A stretch of DNA of 11,074 nucleotides from Actinomycetes bacterium (GTDB lineage: Bacteria > Actinomycetota > Actinomycetes > JAHEKZ01). The stretch lies in assembly GCA_027117675.1 (NCBI GenBank), contig JAJAYM010000086.1, forward strand, positions 1-11,074. The letters run 5' to 3'. Below are positions 1-7,964 of this stretch, piece after piece (the stretch's first letter is position 1; every line of letters begins with the position of its first letter). The notes below the pieces were generated by a model. That model saw nothing but the letters and a program-made list of their open reading frames with translations. It made no database searches and was not told the DNA's origin. The translations under genes and the position numbers were made by a program.

Positions 1-117
1 GCCCAACGAAGGGCGGCCAGCTGGCCTGACGAAGAGGCAGTCGTCGATCAGGTTCTCGCTCACTACGTCGCACTTGCGCGCTCCGCGACCGTCCAGAACT
101 CAACGGGGCGACCGTGA
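1..117 (+). CDS. C-terminal tail of an upstream protein (partial, unidentified)
   Basis: Frame 1 is open from the window edge to a TGA at 115-117 and gives about 38 residues, ending in NSTGRP. Its stop overlaps the GTG start of the next gene in a GTGA (114-117), the usual sign of translational coupling, and this is the main reason to believe the frame is real. The tail contains an acidic/hydrophobic helix (DEEAVVDQVLAHYVALAR). Such a tail would fit the end of a GT4-type glycosyltransferase, a gene type I associate with this position upstream of pyrG in some actinobacteria, but there is far too little sequence to decide. Treat the product as unknown. Confidence 0.55.
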   Translation, partial: AQRRAASWPDEEAVVDQVLAHYVALARSATVQNSTGRP

Positions 118-2282
118 GGCGATGGCTGCTCGCACTCCTTGGAGCGGCGCTGCTGGCGGCGCTGTTGGCGCCGTCGTCGGCGGCACAGAGTGTGGCGGCA
201 CAGAGTGTGGCGGCTGGCTCGGAGCCATTGCCGTCTTCGGTCGTCATCGTCGGAATGCCGGGGCTTCGGTGGAGTGATGTCACGCCGGAGGCAACCCCAC
301 ACCTCTGGGCCATGCTCGACGACTCAGCAATCGGACAGATGACGACCCGTTCTGGGCGTTCACGTGCCTGCCCCGCCGACGGATGGCTGCAGTTGGGTAC
401 CGGCAACCGGGCTCGCTACCCAGTGCTTGACGAGTTGGATGAGGGGGCCTGCCAGGAGCTCCCGGCTATGACACCTGGCAGCGACGGTGCCGCTCGAGTC
501 GACCGTTGGGACGCGGTCGTAGCGGACAATTCTGAACTTTCATTCGACGCGGTCCCTGGCCTGCTCGGCCAAACGTTGGGTGACACGCTGGGCATCGACC
601 GTGGGTGCACCGCGTCGGCAGGGCCCGGGACCGGCCTAGGGGCAGCCGACCGCGACGGCGTGGTTGATGCCTGGACGCCTGAGCCAATCACCCTGACGCG
701 TCAGGCAGTGCGAGCGTGTCCACTCCTGGTGGTTGGCGTTGAGGAGCCGTCGGTTGAACGCCGACTCGGTGAGCTCGCGGGCTTCGACGCAGTTGTTGGT
801 GCAGTCGACCGGATGCGCCCCGACGGGTCGTTGATGATGGTGCTCGGAGTGTCCGATCTGCCCGAGGAGCGAGCACAACTCCACGTCGCGGTGTTGCAGG
901 GGCCGGGCTACTTAGGCGGCGTACTCGAGAGTGGGTCAACCAGGCGGGCCCCCTTTGTGCAGCTGTCCGATATCGCTCCGACAGTGCTGGACTACCTCGG
1001 TGTCGACGTCCCCAGCCAGATGCCGTACCAACCGATGCGGGCGGTGTCGGCCGACGGGATCGACGACCGGGTGGGTTGGTTCAGAGAGCTCGCCCAACAG
1101 GCTGACGTTCAAGGCCAGCTGACCCCTCCTTTCTTCGGGGTGCTCGTCCTCTTGCAGGCGGTGCTCTATCTAGGCGCGTTTTTGATCTTGCGCCGCCATC
1201 CGAGAGACCGCACACGCTCGCGGGTTCTCAGCTTCACCCACGTGGTTGCTGTCGCGGCCGCTGCGGGTCCGGCTGCTACTTATCTCGCCAACGTGCTGCC
1301 GTGGTGGCAGGCGAGCCAGCCGGTGCTAGCTCTGCTGGCTGCGATCAGTCTTGCCGGTGCGGCACTGACCGCAGTTGCTTTTGCTGGACCGTGGCGGCGC
1401 CACCCATTCGGTCCGGCTGGTGCGGTGGCCGGGGCCACAGCGATTGTGCTGATCGTCGACGTGATAGCTGGTGCACCACTGCAGCTGGCCAGCCTGGCCG
1501 GGTACTCACCCATCGTGGCTGGACGATTTGTTGGGTTCGGCAACCTTGCGTTCGCCATCTTTGGCACGGCTGCGCTACTGGGCACGGCCGCGGTGGTTTC
1601 CGGTCGGTCCCCACGCACCACAGGGATCGTTGTTGCCGTTGTCGGAGTTGTTGCCATCGTTGTGGACGGCGCCCCCTCATTGGGCAGTGACTTCGGCGGC
1701 GTCCTGGCACTGGTCCCGGCTTTTGGCACCCTGGGGATTCTGGCGACCGGTCGCCGGATGTCCTGGCTGCGGCTGGCCGGGCTCTGCGGTGGCGGGATTC
1801 TGGTCGTCGGCGTCATCGCCTTCCTCGACTACCTAAGACCCGAAGCCGATCGCACGCATCTCGGCAGATTCGTAGAGGCACTGGTTTCTGGCGACGCCGC
1901 GACGATCGTCCAGCGAAAGCTGGAGGCCAATGTCTCGCTCCTCACCACCAGCGTTCTGACCTTGATGGTGCCGTTGGTGCTGGTCTTCTTGGCGTTCCTG
2001 GTGCGCAGGCCCAGTGGTCTGTTGCCATGGACGTTTGTGCGAGTCCCGACCCTGCGGTCCGGCCTGTTTGCTGTTCTGGTGCTCGGCATCGTCGGCGCCC
2101 TGGTCAACGACTCGGGTGTGGCGATCCCGGCCATGGCGGCGACGGTTGCGATTCCGGTGGCCGTTGCCGTAGTGGTTCGCTGCATGCAACGTGAAGACCT
2201 CCGGGTGGAAGGGGAGTGGCTCGAAGGGGACGGGCTCGAACAGGTTGGGCGCGGCGCCGAAGAGAACGAGCACGGAGGCTGA
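114..2282 (+). CDS. Polytopic membrane protein with an extracytoplasmic alkaline-phosphatase-like domain
   Basis: 722 residues from a GTG that overlaps the previous stop by 4 bp. Residues 1-35 form a signal peptide: MRR, a Leu/Ala-rich core, then Ala-rich possible cleavage sites. Residues about 43-310 resemble the alkaline phosphatase/sulfatase fold. Key motifs are GMPGLRWSD (47-55), CPADGW (86-91), GTGNRA (95-100), and SDIAPTVLDYL (about 284-294), which is typical of the end of such domains. A membrane half follows with about ten helices between residue 340 and 690. It carries conserved-looking polar motifs: GRFVGFGN (470-477), DGAPSLGSDFGG (518-529), RTHLGRF (580-586) and NDSGVAIPA (665-673). 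The C-terminus is short and acidic. I recognise this as a family found in actinobacteria and some Firmicutes whose biochemical role is, to my knowledge, not established. The usual AlkP metal ligands and nucleophile cannot be assigned with certainty, so enzymatic activity is an open question. A role in envelope polymer or lipid-linked substrate metabolism is inference only. Confidence 0.85.
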   Translation: MRRWLLALLGAALLAALLAPSSAAQSVAAQSVAAGSEPLPSSVVIVGMPGLRWSDVTPEATPHLWAMLDDSAIGQMTTRSGRSRACPADGWLQLGTGNRARYPVLDELDEGACQELPAMTPGSDGAARVDRWDAVVADNSELSFDAVPGLLGQTLGDTLGIDRGCTASAGPGTGLGAADRDGVVDAWTPEPITLTRQAVRACPLLVVGVEEPSVERRLGELAGFDAVVGAVDRMRPDGSLMMVLGVSDLPEERAQLHVAVLQGPGYLGGVLESGSTRRAPFVQLSDIAPTVLDYLGVDVPSQMPYQPMRAVSADGIDDRVGWFRELAQQADVQGQLTPPFFGVLVLLQAVLYLGAFLILRRHPRDRTRSRVLSFTHVVAVAAAAGPAATYLANVLPWWQASQPVLALLAAISLAGAALTAVAFAGPWRRHPFGPAGAVAGATAIVLIVDVIAGAPLQLASLAGYSPIVAGRFVGFGNLAFAIFGTAALLGTAAVVSGRSPRTTGIVVAVVGVVAIVVDGAPSLGSDFGGVLALVPAFGTLGILATGRRMSWLRLAGLCGGGILVVGVIAFLDYLRPEADRTHLGRFVEALVSGDAATIVQRKLEANVSLLTTSVLTLMVPLVLVFLAFLVRRPSGLLPWTFVRVPTLRSGLFAVLVLGIVGALVNDSGVAIPAMAATVAIPVAVAVVVRCMQREDLRVEGEWLEGDGLEQVGRGAEENEHGG
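179..208 (+). repeat. Perfect 15-bp tandem duplication in the signal-peptide region
   Basis: The 15-bp unit GGCGGCACAGAGTGT occurs at 179-193 and again at 194-208 without a mismatch. The first six bases recur at 209-214. Because the unit is a multiple of three, the reading frame is kept and the protein gains a second AAQSV block (residues 23-32). It lies where a signal peptidase cleavage site is expected. Confidence 0.9.
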
Positions 2283-2295
2283 TAACCTGGTTATC
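2281..2295. promoter_or_regulatory. Perfect 15-bp dyad ahead of pyrG (candidate operator)
   Basis: GATAACC-T-GGTTATC is a perfect inverted repeat with 7-bp arms and a 1-base centre. It overlaps the stop codon of the membrane-protein gene (TGA 2280-2282) and lies 59 bp ahead of the pyrG start. The short centre makes it a poor RNA hairpin, so a dimeric DNA-binding protein is more likely than a terminator. I cannot match it to a known regulator. No convincing -35/-10 pair is visible in the 72-bp gap. Confidence 0.5.
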
Positions 2296-2343
2296 CGTGG
2301 CTCGGTGCTTGCAGCCGCCCGCACTTCATCTGGGAACGATCAC

Positions 2344-2348
2344 GGGAG
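2344..2348 (+). promoter_or_regulatory. Ribosome binding site deciding the pyrG start
   Basis: GGGAG lies 6 nt before the TTG at 2355 and 21 nt before the ATG at 2370. The spacing favours the TTG start, adding MAGAQ ahead of MTKHIFVTGG. Other actinobacterial CTP synthases also carry several residues before the TKH(I/L)FV motif. Confidence 0.55.
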
Positions 2349-2354
2349 CTCGCT

Positions 2355-4052
<1,698 letters not shown>

Positions 4053-4060
4053 GACCGGAC

Positions 4061-4711
4061 GTGACGCACACCGCTGACTCACCCGAAATCTCCGATCAGG
4101 CTGGTTCCCAACCAGTCCTTAGGCGGCAAGAGCGAATGGTCGCTGCGAAGTGGAAGGTGGTGACCGACCGCGTCGCGCTCGATGCCGACACCGTGGTCGA
4201 TCGCGATGTCGTCGTGCACCCTGGTGCGGTTGGGGTTGTTGCTCTGGACACGGACGACAACGTCGTTGTCCTACGTCAGTATCGACATCCCGTCGCGGCA
4301 CACCTTTGGGAAATCCCCGCTGGGCTGCTGGATGAAGCGGGAGAGTCACCCACGTCGACTGCGCAGCGCGAACTTGTTGAAGAGGCCGGAGTGCAAGCCA
4401 CTGACTGGCACACCCTGATCGACCTCTACTCATCGCCTGGGATGAGCAGCGAGACGATCCGCGTCTTTGTCGCCCGCGGACTGAACGATGTCGACCCAGC
4501 GGCTCGACCCCTTCGAACCGATGAGGAGCGTGACCTTGTGGTCGCGCGCGTGCCGCTGGCCGACCTCGTTCATCAGATCTTGGCCGGGCACGTCCACAAT
4601 GCTCTCGCCGTCGCTGGGCTGCTGGCCGCCGCTGAGTCCAGACGGAACGGCTGGGGCTCGCTCCTGCCCGCCGACCATCCCTGGCCAGCCCCTGACTGGG
4701 CGCTCGGATAG
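4061..4711 (+). CDS. Nudix hydrolase, ADP-ribose pyrophosphatase type
   Basis: 216 residues from GTG 4061. It probably cleaves ADP-ribose or a related nucleoside diphosphate sugar to AMP and a sugar phosphate, with Mg2+. The core reads RQYRHP (72-77), WEIPAGLLDEAGE (83-95) and RELVEEAG (103-110). The catalytic helix with its Glu residues (Glu104, Glu107, Glu108) is intact. The Nudix box has six rather than five residues between the first Gly and Glu, a variant that, as I recall it, also occurs in the M. tuberculosis enzyme encoded just after pyrG (Rv1700). The N-terminal 30 residues are poorly conserved. Start alternatives: TTG 4049 overlapping the pyrG stop, and ATG 4136, which is preceded by AGGCGG but would remove residues that align with relatives. 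It is very likely cotranscribed with pyrG. The true substrate cannot be read from sequence. Confidence 0.9.
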   Translation: MTHTADSPEISDQAGSQPVLRRQERMVAAKWKVVTDRVALDADTVVDRDVVVHPGAVGVVALDTDDNVVVLRQYRHPVAAHLWEIPAGLLDEAGESPTSTAQRELVEEAGVQATDWHTLIDLYSSPGMSSETIRVFVARGLNDVDPAARPLRTDEERDLVVARVPLADLVHQILAGHVHNALAVAGLLAAAESRRNGWGSLLPADHPWPAPDWALG

Positions 4712-4718
4712 ACTCCCT

Positions 4719-4741
4719 GCGCCTCTCACTCCAAGGGGCGC
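4719..4741 (+). terminator. Weak hairpin after the Nudix gene (possible terminator)
   Basis: GCGCCTC (4719-4725) can pair with GGGGCGC (4735-4741), 7 bp with one G-U pair, around a 9-nt loop, 8 nt after the Nudix stop. There is no T-tract, so it is at best an actinobacterial non-canonical terminator. Confidence 0.3.
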
Positions 4742-4792
4742 GGCGGGCGGTCGACTCGGCTCAGCACGACCACCGCGTTTAGCCGCTCACGC

Positions 4793-4808
4793 TGTAACAG
4801 CTGTCACA
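4793..4808. promoter_or_regulatory. CRP/GlxR-type palindrome just upstream of ald
   Basis: TGTAACAGCTGTCACA is a 16-bp inverted repeat with one mismatched pair of positions. It fits the CRP-family consensus TGTGA-N6-TCACA at 9 of 10 fixed bases (left half TGTAA, right half TCACA). It ends 16 nt before the ald start and abuts the ribosome binding site AGGA (4810-4813). Bound protein there would more likely block than activate transcription, unless the true promoter differs from what I expect. A GntR-family or Lrp/AldR-type operator is also possible. Mycobacterial ald is known to respond to AldR and CRP, which gives the match some biological sense. Confidence 0.5.
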
Positions 4809-4824
4809 AAGGACGTTGATTGCA

Positions 4825-5940
4825 GTGAAGGTCGGCATCCCCCGCGAGGTCAAGAATCACGAGTACCGGGTTGCCATCACACCAGCTGGTGTGCACGAGC
4901 TGACCCGGAACGGCCACGAGGTTTTCATCGAGACTGACGCCGGCGTCGGCTCGTCCATCTCCAACGACGAGTTCGTGGCCGCGGGCGCATCCATCCTCCC
5001 GACCGCTGACGACGTCTGGCAGACCGGCGACCTCATCTTGAAAGTGAAAGAGCCGATCGCTGAGGAGTACCACCGGATCCGGAAGGAGCAGGTGCTCTTC
5101 ACCTATCTGCACCTGGCGGCCGGCCGCGAGTGCACCGATGCGCTCCTCAGTTCAGGTACCACCGCAATTGCCTACGAGACGGTCGAGCTTCCGGACCGCT
5201 CACTTCCGCTGCTGGCACCGATGTCCGAGGTCGCTGGCCGTATGGGTCCCCAGGTTGGTGCGGCGACCCTCCAGCGCGCCAATGGCGGGCGCGGAACGCT
5301 CCTCGGCGGCGTCCCCGGAGTCAAGGCTGGCAAGGTGGTGGTGCTTGGGGGTGGCGTCTCTGGTCTCAATGCTGCTCAGATCGCGGTGGGCATGGGCGCC
5401 AACGTGACGATCCTCGACATCAACGCTAAGCGCCTTGCCGAAATCGATCGCGTCTACCGGGGGCGGCTCCAGACCCTGATGTCCAGCTCGTACGCCATCG
5501 AGCAGGAGGTTGCCGAAGCCGATCTCGTGATCGGAGCGGTGTTGATCCCGGGTGCCAAGGCTCCCAAGCTGGTCACCAACGAGCTCGTCGCCCGGATGAA
5601 GCCCGGAGCGGTACTCGTCGACATCGCCATCGACCAGGGTGGATGCTTCGAAGGATCCCGCCCGACGACCCACGCCGACCCGACCTTTAAGGTGCATGAC
5701 ACGGTCTTCTACTGCGTGGCCAACATGCCGGGGGCGGTTCCGCACACGTCCACCTACGCCCTCACCAACGTGACGCTTCCCTATGCGGTGCAGTTGGCCA
5801 ATCTCGGCTGGCGCGAGGCGCTCAAGGGCAACGCCGCCTTGCGCCCTGGTCTGAACACTCACGAGGGTCAGATCACCTACGCGGCGGTCGGCGAGGCATT
5901 CGGGATGCCTACCGTCGATGTGGACGACTTGCTCGCCTGA
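4825..5940 (+). CDS. ald: L-alanine dehydrogenase
   Basis: 371 residues, the same length as M. tuberculosis Ald. It interconverts L-alanine and pyruvate plus ammonia with NAD(H), in the cytoplasm, usually as a hexamer. It serves alanine catabolism and redox balance. With the GTG 4825 start, the catalytic residues fall at the same numbers as in the mycobacterial enzyme: Arg15, Lys75 (KVKEP), His96 (YLHLA) and Asp270 (AIDQGG). The Rossmann motif GGGVSG is at 175-180, followed by acidic Asp198 (LDIN) for NAD ribose binding, so NAD rather than NADP is expected. The motifs MSEVAGR and GVLVDIAIDQGG-type blocks are intact. The agreement of residue numbers and the AGGA at 4810-4813 favour GTG 4825 over TTG 4816. 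It stands alone between a 113-bp upstream gap and a strong terminator, so it is probably its own transcription unit, controlled by the dyad at 4793-4808. Confidence 0.96.
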   Translation: MKVGIPREVKNHEYRVAITPAGVHELTRNGHEVFIETDAGVGSSISNDEFVAAGASILPTADDVWQTGDLILKVKEPIAEEYHRIRKEQVLFTYLHLAAGRECTDALLSSGTTAIAYETVELPDRSLPLLAPMSEVAGRMGPQVGAATLQRANGGRGTLLGGVPGVKAGKVVVLGGGVSGLNAAQIAVGMGANVTILDINAKRLAEIDRVYRGRLQTLMSSSYAIEQEVAEADLVIGAVLIPGAKAPKLVTNELVARMKPGAVLVDIAIDQGGCFEGSRPTTHADPTFKVHDTVFYCVANMPGAVPHTSTYALTNVTLPYAVQLANLGWREALKGNAALRPGLNTHEGQITYAAVGEAFGMPTVDVDDLLA

Positions 5941-5953
5941 CTAAAAGTCGCCG

Positions 5954-5986
5954 AAGAGGGTTCTCGCGCACCGCGGGGGCCCTCTT
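5954..5986 (+). terminator. Strong intrinsic terminator after ald
   Basis: The arms 5954-5968 and 5972-5986 pair over 15 bp without a bulge (three G-U pairs) around a 3-nt CAC loop. They lie 13 nt after the ald stop and are followed by a modest T-rich stretch (TTTGGTTGT, 5985-5993). This separates ald from xerD. Confidence 0.8.
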
Positions 5987-6006
5987 TGGTTGTCCGTATC
6001 CCTGGC

Positions 6007-6012
6007 TAGGGT
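6007..6012 (+). promoter_or_regulatory. Candidate -10 element of a leaderless xerD promoter
   Basis: TAGGGT matches the actinobacterial TAnnnT -10 consensus. It ends exactly 6 nt before the ATG at 6019, so transcription would start at or next to the A of the start codon. No Shine-Dalgarno sequence precedes the ATG, as expected for a leaderless mRNA. A -35 is weak: TTGGTT at 5986-5991 with a short 15-nt spacer. Confidence 0.55.
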
Positions 6013-6018
6013 CGGCCC

Positions 6019-6966
6019 ATGGGGAGCACCGGTGAGCCGAGCTCTTCGGCGGCAGGGGTAGCCGTTCGCCAGTACGTCGACCATCTGGCGATCGAGCGCG
6101 GTTTGGCGCGCAACTCGCTGACGTCCTATCGCCGCGACCTGAGTCGCTACCTGGAGTTTTTGGCCGAAGTCGGTGTCGACGGCATAGACCAGATCACCGA
6201 GGGCCACGTCTTGGCCTTTCTCGGCCGGCTCCGAGAGGGCGACGCTGAGCACCAGCCGTTGGCTGCATCGTCCGCGGCCCGCACCGTGGTGGCGGTGCGA
6301 GGATTTCACCGGTTTGCGGTGCTTGAAGATCTGAGTCCTCATGACCCGGCAGCAGACGTTCGACCGCCGGCAGCGCCCCGCCGCCTACCCAACGCGCTGA
6401 CGGTGACCCAGATCGCGGCGCTCTTGGCCGCGACGGGGGAAGGGCGTACTCCCAAAGAGCTCCGAGACCGAGCGCTGCTCGAGCTGCTCTACGGCACTGG
6501 CGCACGCATCTCCGAGGCGATCGGTCTCGACGTCGACGACCTCGACCGGGAAGCGGGCGGCTTGCGGCTGGCTGGCAAGGGCGGCAAAGAGCGGGTTGTT
6601 CCGGTCGGCAGCTACGCGGCGTCAGCCGTCGACGACTACCTGGTCCGGGGTCGCCCGGTACTGTCAGAGCGCGGAAGTGGGGGTCCGGCGCTCTTCCTGA
6701 ACAGTCGAGGGGGGCGACTCTCTCGGCAGAGCGCCTGGACAGTCCTGCGATCGTCGGCCGCGCGAGCCAACATCGCTGGCGAGGTCTCCCCGCACACCCT
6801 GCGGCACAGTTTTGCCACGCACCTGCTTGACGGTGGCGCCGACGTCCGCGTGGTGCAGGAGCTTCTCGGCCATGCGTCGGTGACCACCACGCAGATTTAC
6901 ACGCTGGTGACCATCGACACGCTCCGTGAGGTGTACGCCGCCTCGCACCCGCGGGCTCGCGGGTGA
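6019..6966 (+). CDS. xerD: Tyrosine recombinase XerD
   Basis: 315 residues, normal for Xer recombinases. Together with XerC it resolves chromosome dimers at the dif site near the replication terminus. The N-terminal SAM-like core-binding domain spans about 12-105 (VRQYVDHLAIERGLARNSL and YRRDLSRYLEFL). The catalytic domain spans about 125-305 and has every active-site residue: Arg163 (GARISE), Lys187 (GKGGKER), His259 and Arg262 (HTLRH), His285 (LGHAS) and the nucleophile Tyr294 (QIYT). Position beside the parA-scpA-scpB cluster is typical for actinobacterial XerD, whereas XerC usually lies elsewhere. The first 12 residues are Ser/Gly-rich and probably disordered. This is the only ATG start among the genes here. 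Nothing marks it as a phage or integron integrase. Confidence 0.93.
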   Translation: MGSTGEPSSSAAGVAVRQYVDHLAIERGLARNSLTSYRRDLSRYLEFLAEVGVDGIDQITEGHVLAFLGRLREGDAEHQPLAASSAARTVVAVRGFHRFAVLEDLSPHDPAADVRPPAAPRRLPNALTVTQIAALLAATGEGRTPKELRDRALLELLYGTGARISEAIGLDVDDLDREAGGLRLAGKGGKERVVPVGSYAASAVDDYLVRGRPVLSERGSGGPALFLNSRGGRLSRQSAWTVLRSSAARANIAGEVSPHTLRHSFATHLLDGGADVRVVQELLGHASVTTTQIYTLVTIDTLREVYAASHPRARG

Positions 6967-7020
6967 CTCGCGTCTGACTCGCTTTCGGAGCGATGGACCA
7001 CCCTCAACCGTGGCTCGACC

Positions 7021-7050
7021 TTGCATGCGGCGTCGGGCTCGGCCTAGAGT
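7021..7050 (+). promoter_or_regulatory. Candidate promoter of the parA-scpAB-rluB operon
   Basis: TTGCAT (7021-7026) and TAGAGT (7045-7050) are separated by 18 nt and resemble sigma-70-type -35 and -10 boxes. They would give a start near 7056-7058 and a 5' leader of about 40 nt. The leader holds a good ribosome binding site, GGAGAGG at 7077-7083, 11 nt before GTG 7095. The rest of the 128-bp gap after xerD shows nothing else I can name. Confidence 0.5.
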
Positions 7051-7094
7051 GCGCACCGACTTGTCGTGAAGTCTGTGGAGAGGTTTAGAGACCA

Positions 7095-7964
7095 GTGGTT
7101 ATGTCGACATTTGCTTCGGGCCAGCCGGACGATCCAATGATGGGTCCGACCGGTCGGCCGCTCCCGCACTTCCCAGAGCCTCCGGTGCTGCTTGAGCACG
7201 GCCCCGGTCGCATCATTGCGATGGCCAATCAGAAGGGCGGGGTGGGCAAGACCACGACCACCATCAACCTGGGAGCTGCGCTCGCTGAGTACGGGCGCCG
7301 GGTCCTGCTGGTCGACTTCGACCCACAGGGGGCGCTCTCGGTCGGGCTCGGCGTCAACCCACACGAACTCGACCGCACGGTGTACAACCTGCTGATGGAT
7401 CGAGGGGTTGAGGCCGAGGACATCTTGCTCAAGACAAATACCGCTGGGATGGATCTGCTGCCCAGCAACATCGATCTCAGCGCAGCCGAGGTTCAGCTGG
7501 TGGGGGAGGTTGCCCGCGAGCAGACGCTGGGACGTGAGCTGGCCACCATCGCCCCCGACTATGACTACGTCCTCATCGACTGCCAGCCATCGCTGGGACT
7601 TCTAGCGGTCAATGCCCTGACCGCCGCTCATGGGGTGATCATCCCGTTGGAGTGTGAGTTCTTCGCCCTCCGAGGCGTCGCGCTGCTTATGGATACGATT
7701 TCGAAAGTGAAAGAGCGACTTAACCCTCCACTGGAACTTGATGGCATCTTGGCGACCATGTACGACAGTCGCACCACCCACGGCCGCGAGGTGCTCGCCC
7801 GGGTGGTTGAGGCCTTCGATGAGCGCGTCTACCACACGGTCATCAACCGAACCGTGCGGTTCCCCGAAACCACCGTCGCGGGTGAGCCGATCACCTCGTA
7901 CGCGTCGAAGTCGACGGGGGCCGCGGCGTATCGACAGCTGGCTCAGGAGGTGTTGGCTCAGTGA
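7095..7964 (+). CDS. parA: ParA/Soj-family ATPase (orphan, next to scpAB)
   Basis: 289 residues. ParA/MinD-type ATPases bind DNA or membranes in the ATP state and position cargo. The deviant Walker A motif KGGVGKTT is at 47-54 with signature Lys47 and Lys52. DFDPQG (74-79) is the switch I region, and VLIDCQPSLGLL (about 158-169) holds the Walker B Asp. The N-terminal 40 residues (PTGRPLPHFPEPP) resemble a leader shared by the actinobacterial homologues, including M. tuberculosis Rv1708. This copy is not beside a parB gene or a visible parS site. It differs from the origin-proximal ParA and probably does something else with the downstream ribbon-helix-helix protein and ScpAB. Start GTG 7095 has a ribosome binding site at 7077-7083; ATG 7101 is the alternative. 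The stop overlaps the next gene as GTGA (7961-7964). Confidence 0.93.
   Translation: MVMSTFASGQPDDPMMGPTGRPLPHFPEPPVLLEHGPGRIIAMANQKGGVGKTTTTINLGAALAEYGRRVLLVDFDPQGALSVGLGVNPHELDRTVYNLLMDRGVEAEDILLKTNTAGMDLLPSNIDLSAAEVQLVGEVAREQTLGRELATIAPDYDYVLIDCQPSLGLLAVNALTAAHGVIIPLECEFFALRGVALLMDTISKVKERLNPPLELDGILATMYDSRTTHGREVLARVVEAFDERVYHTVINRTVRFPETTVAGEPITSYASKSTGAAAYRQLAQEVLAQ

Noticed and set aside
1280..1816. Minus-strand 178-codon frame inside the membrane-protein gene
   Set aside because: The Thr/Pro/Ala-rich composition mirrors the complementary Val/Gly/Ala codons of membrane helices; it is an antisense artefact.
4816..4824. TTG 4816 as the ald start
   Set aside because: It leaves only 2-3 nt after AGGA. 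GTG 4825 restores the family N-terminus and places Arg15, Lys75, His96 and Asp270 at the mycobacterial numbers.
5200..5862. Long minus-strand open frame (220 codons) inside ald
   Set aside because: It is an antisense shadow of a fully conserved gene; long antisense frames are expected in high-GC DNA.
6967..7094. parS site or parB gene near parA
   Set aside because: I looked for a TGTTTCACGTGAAACA-like palindrome here and elsewhere and saw none. No ParB-like protein is encoded in the window.
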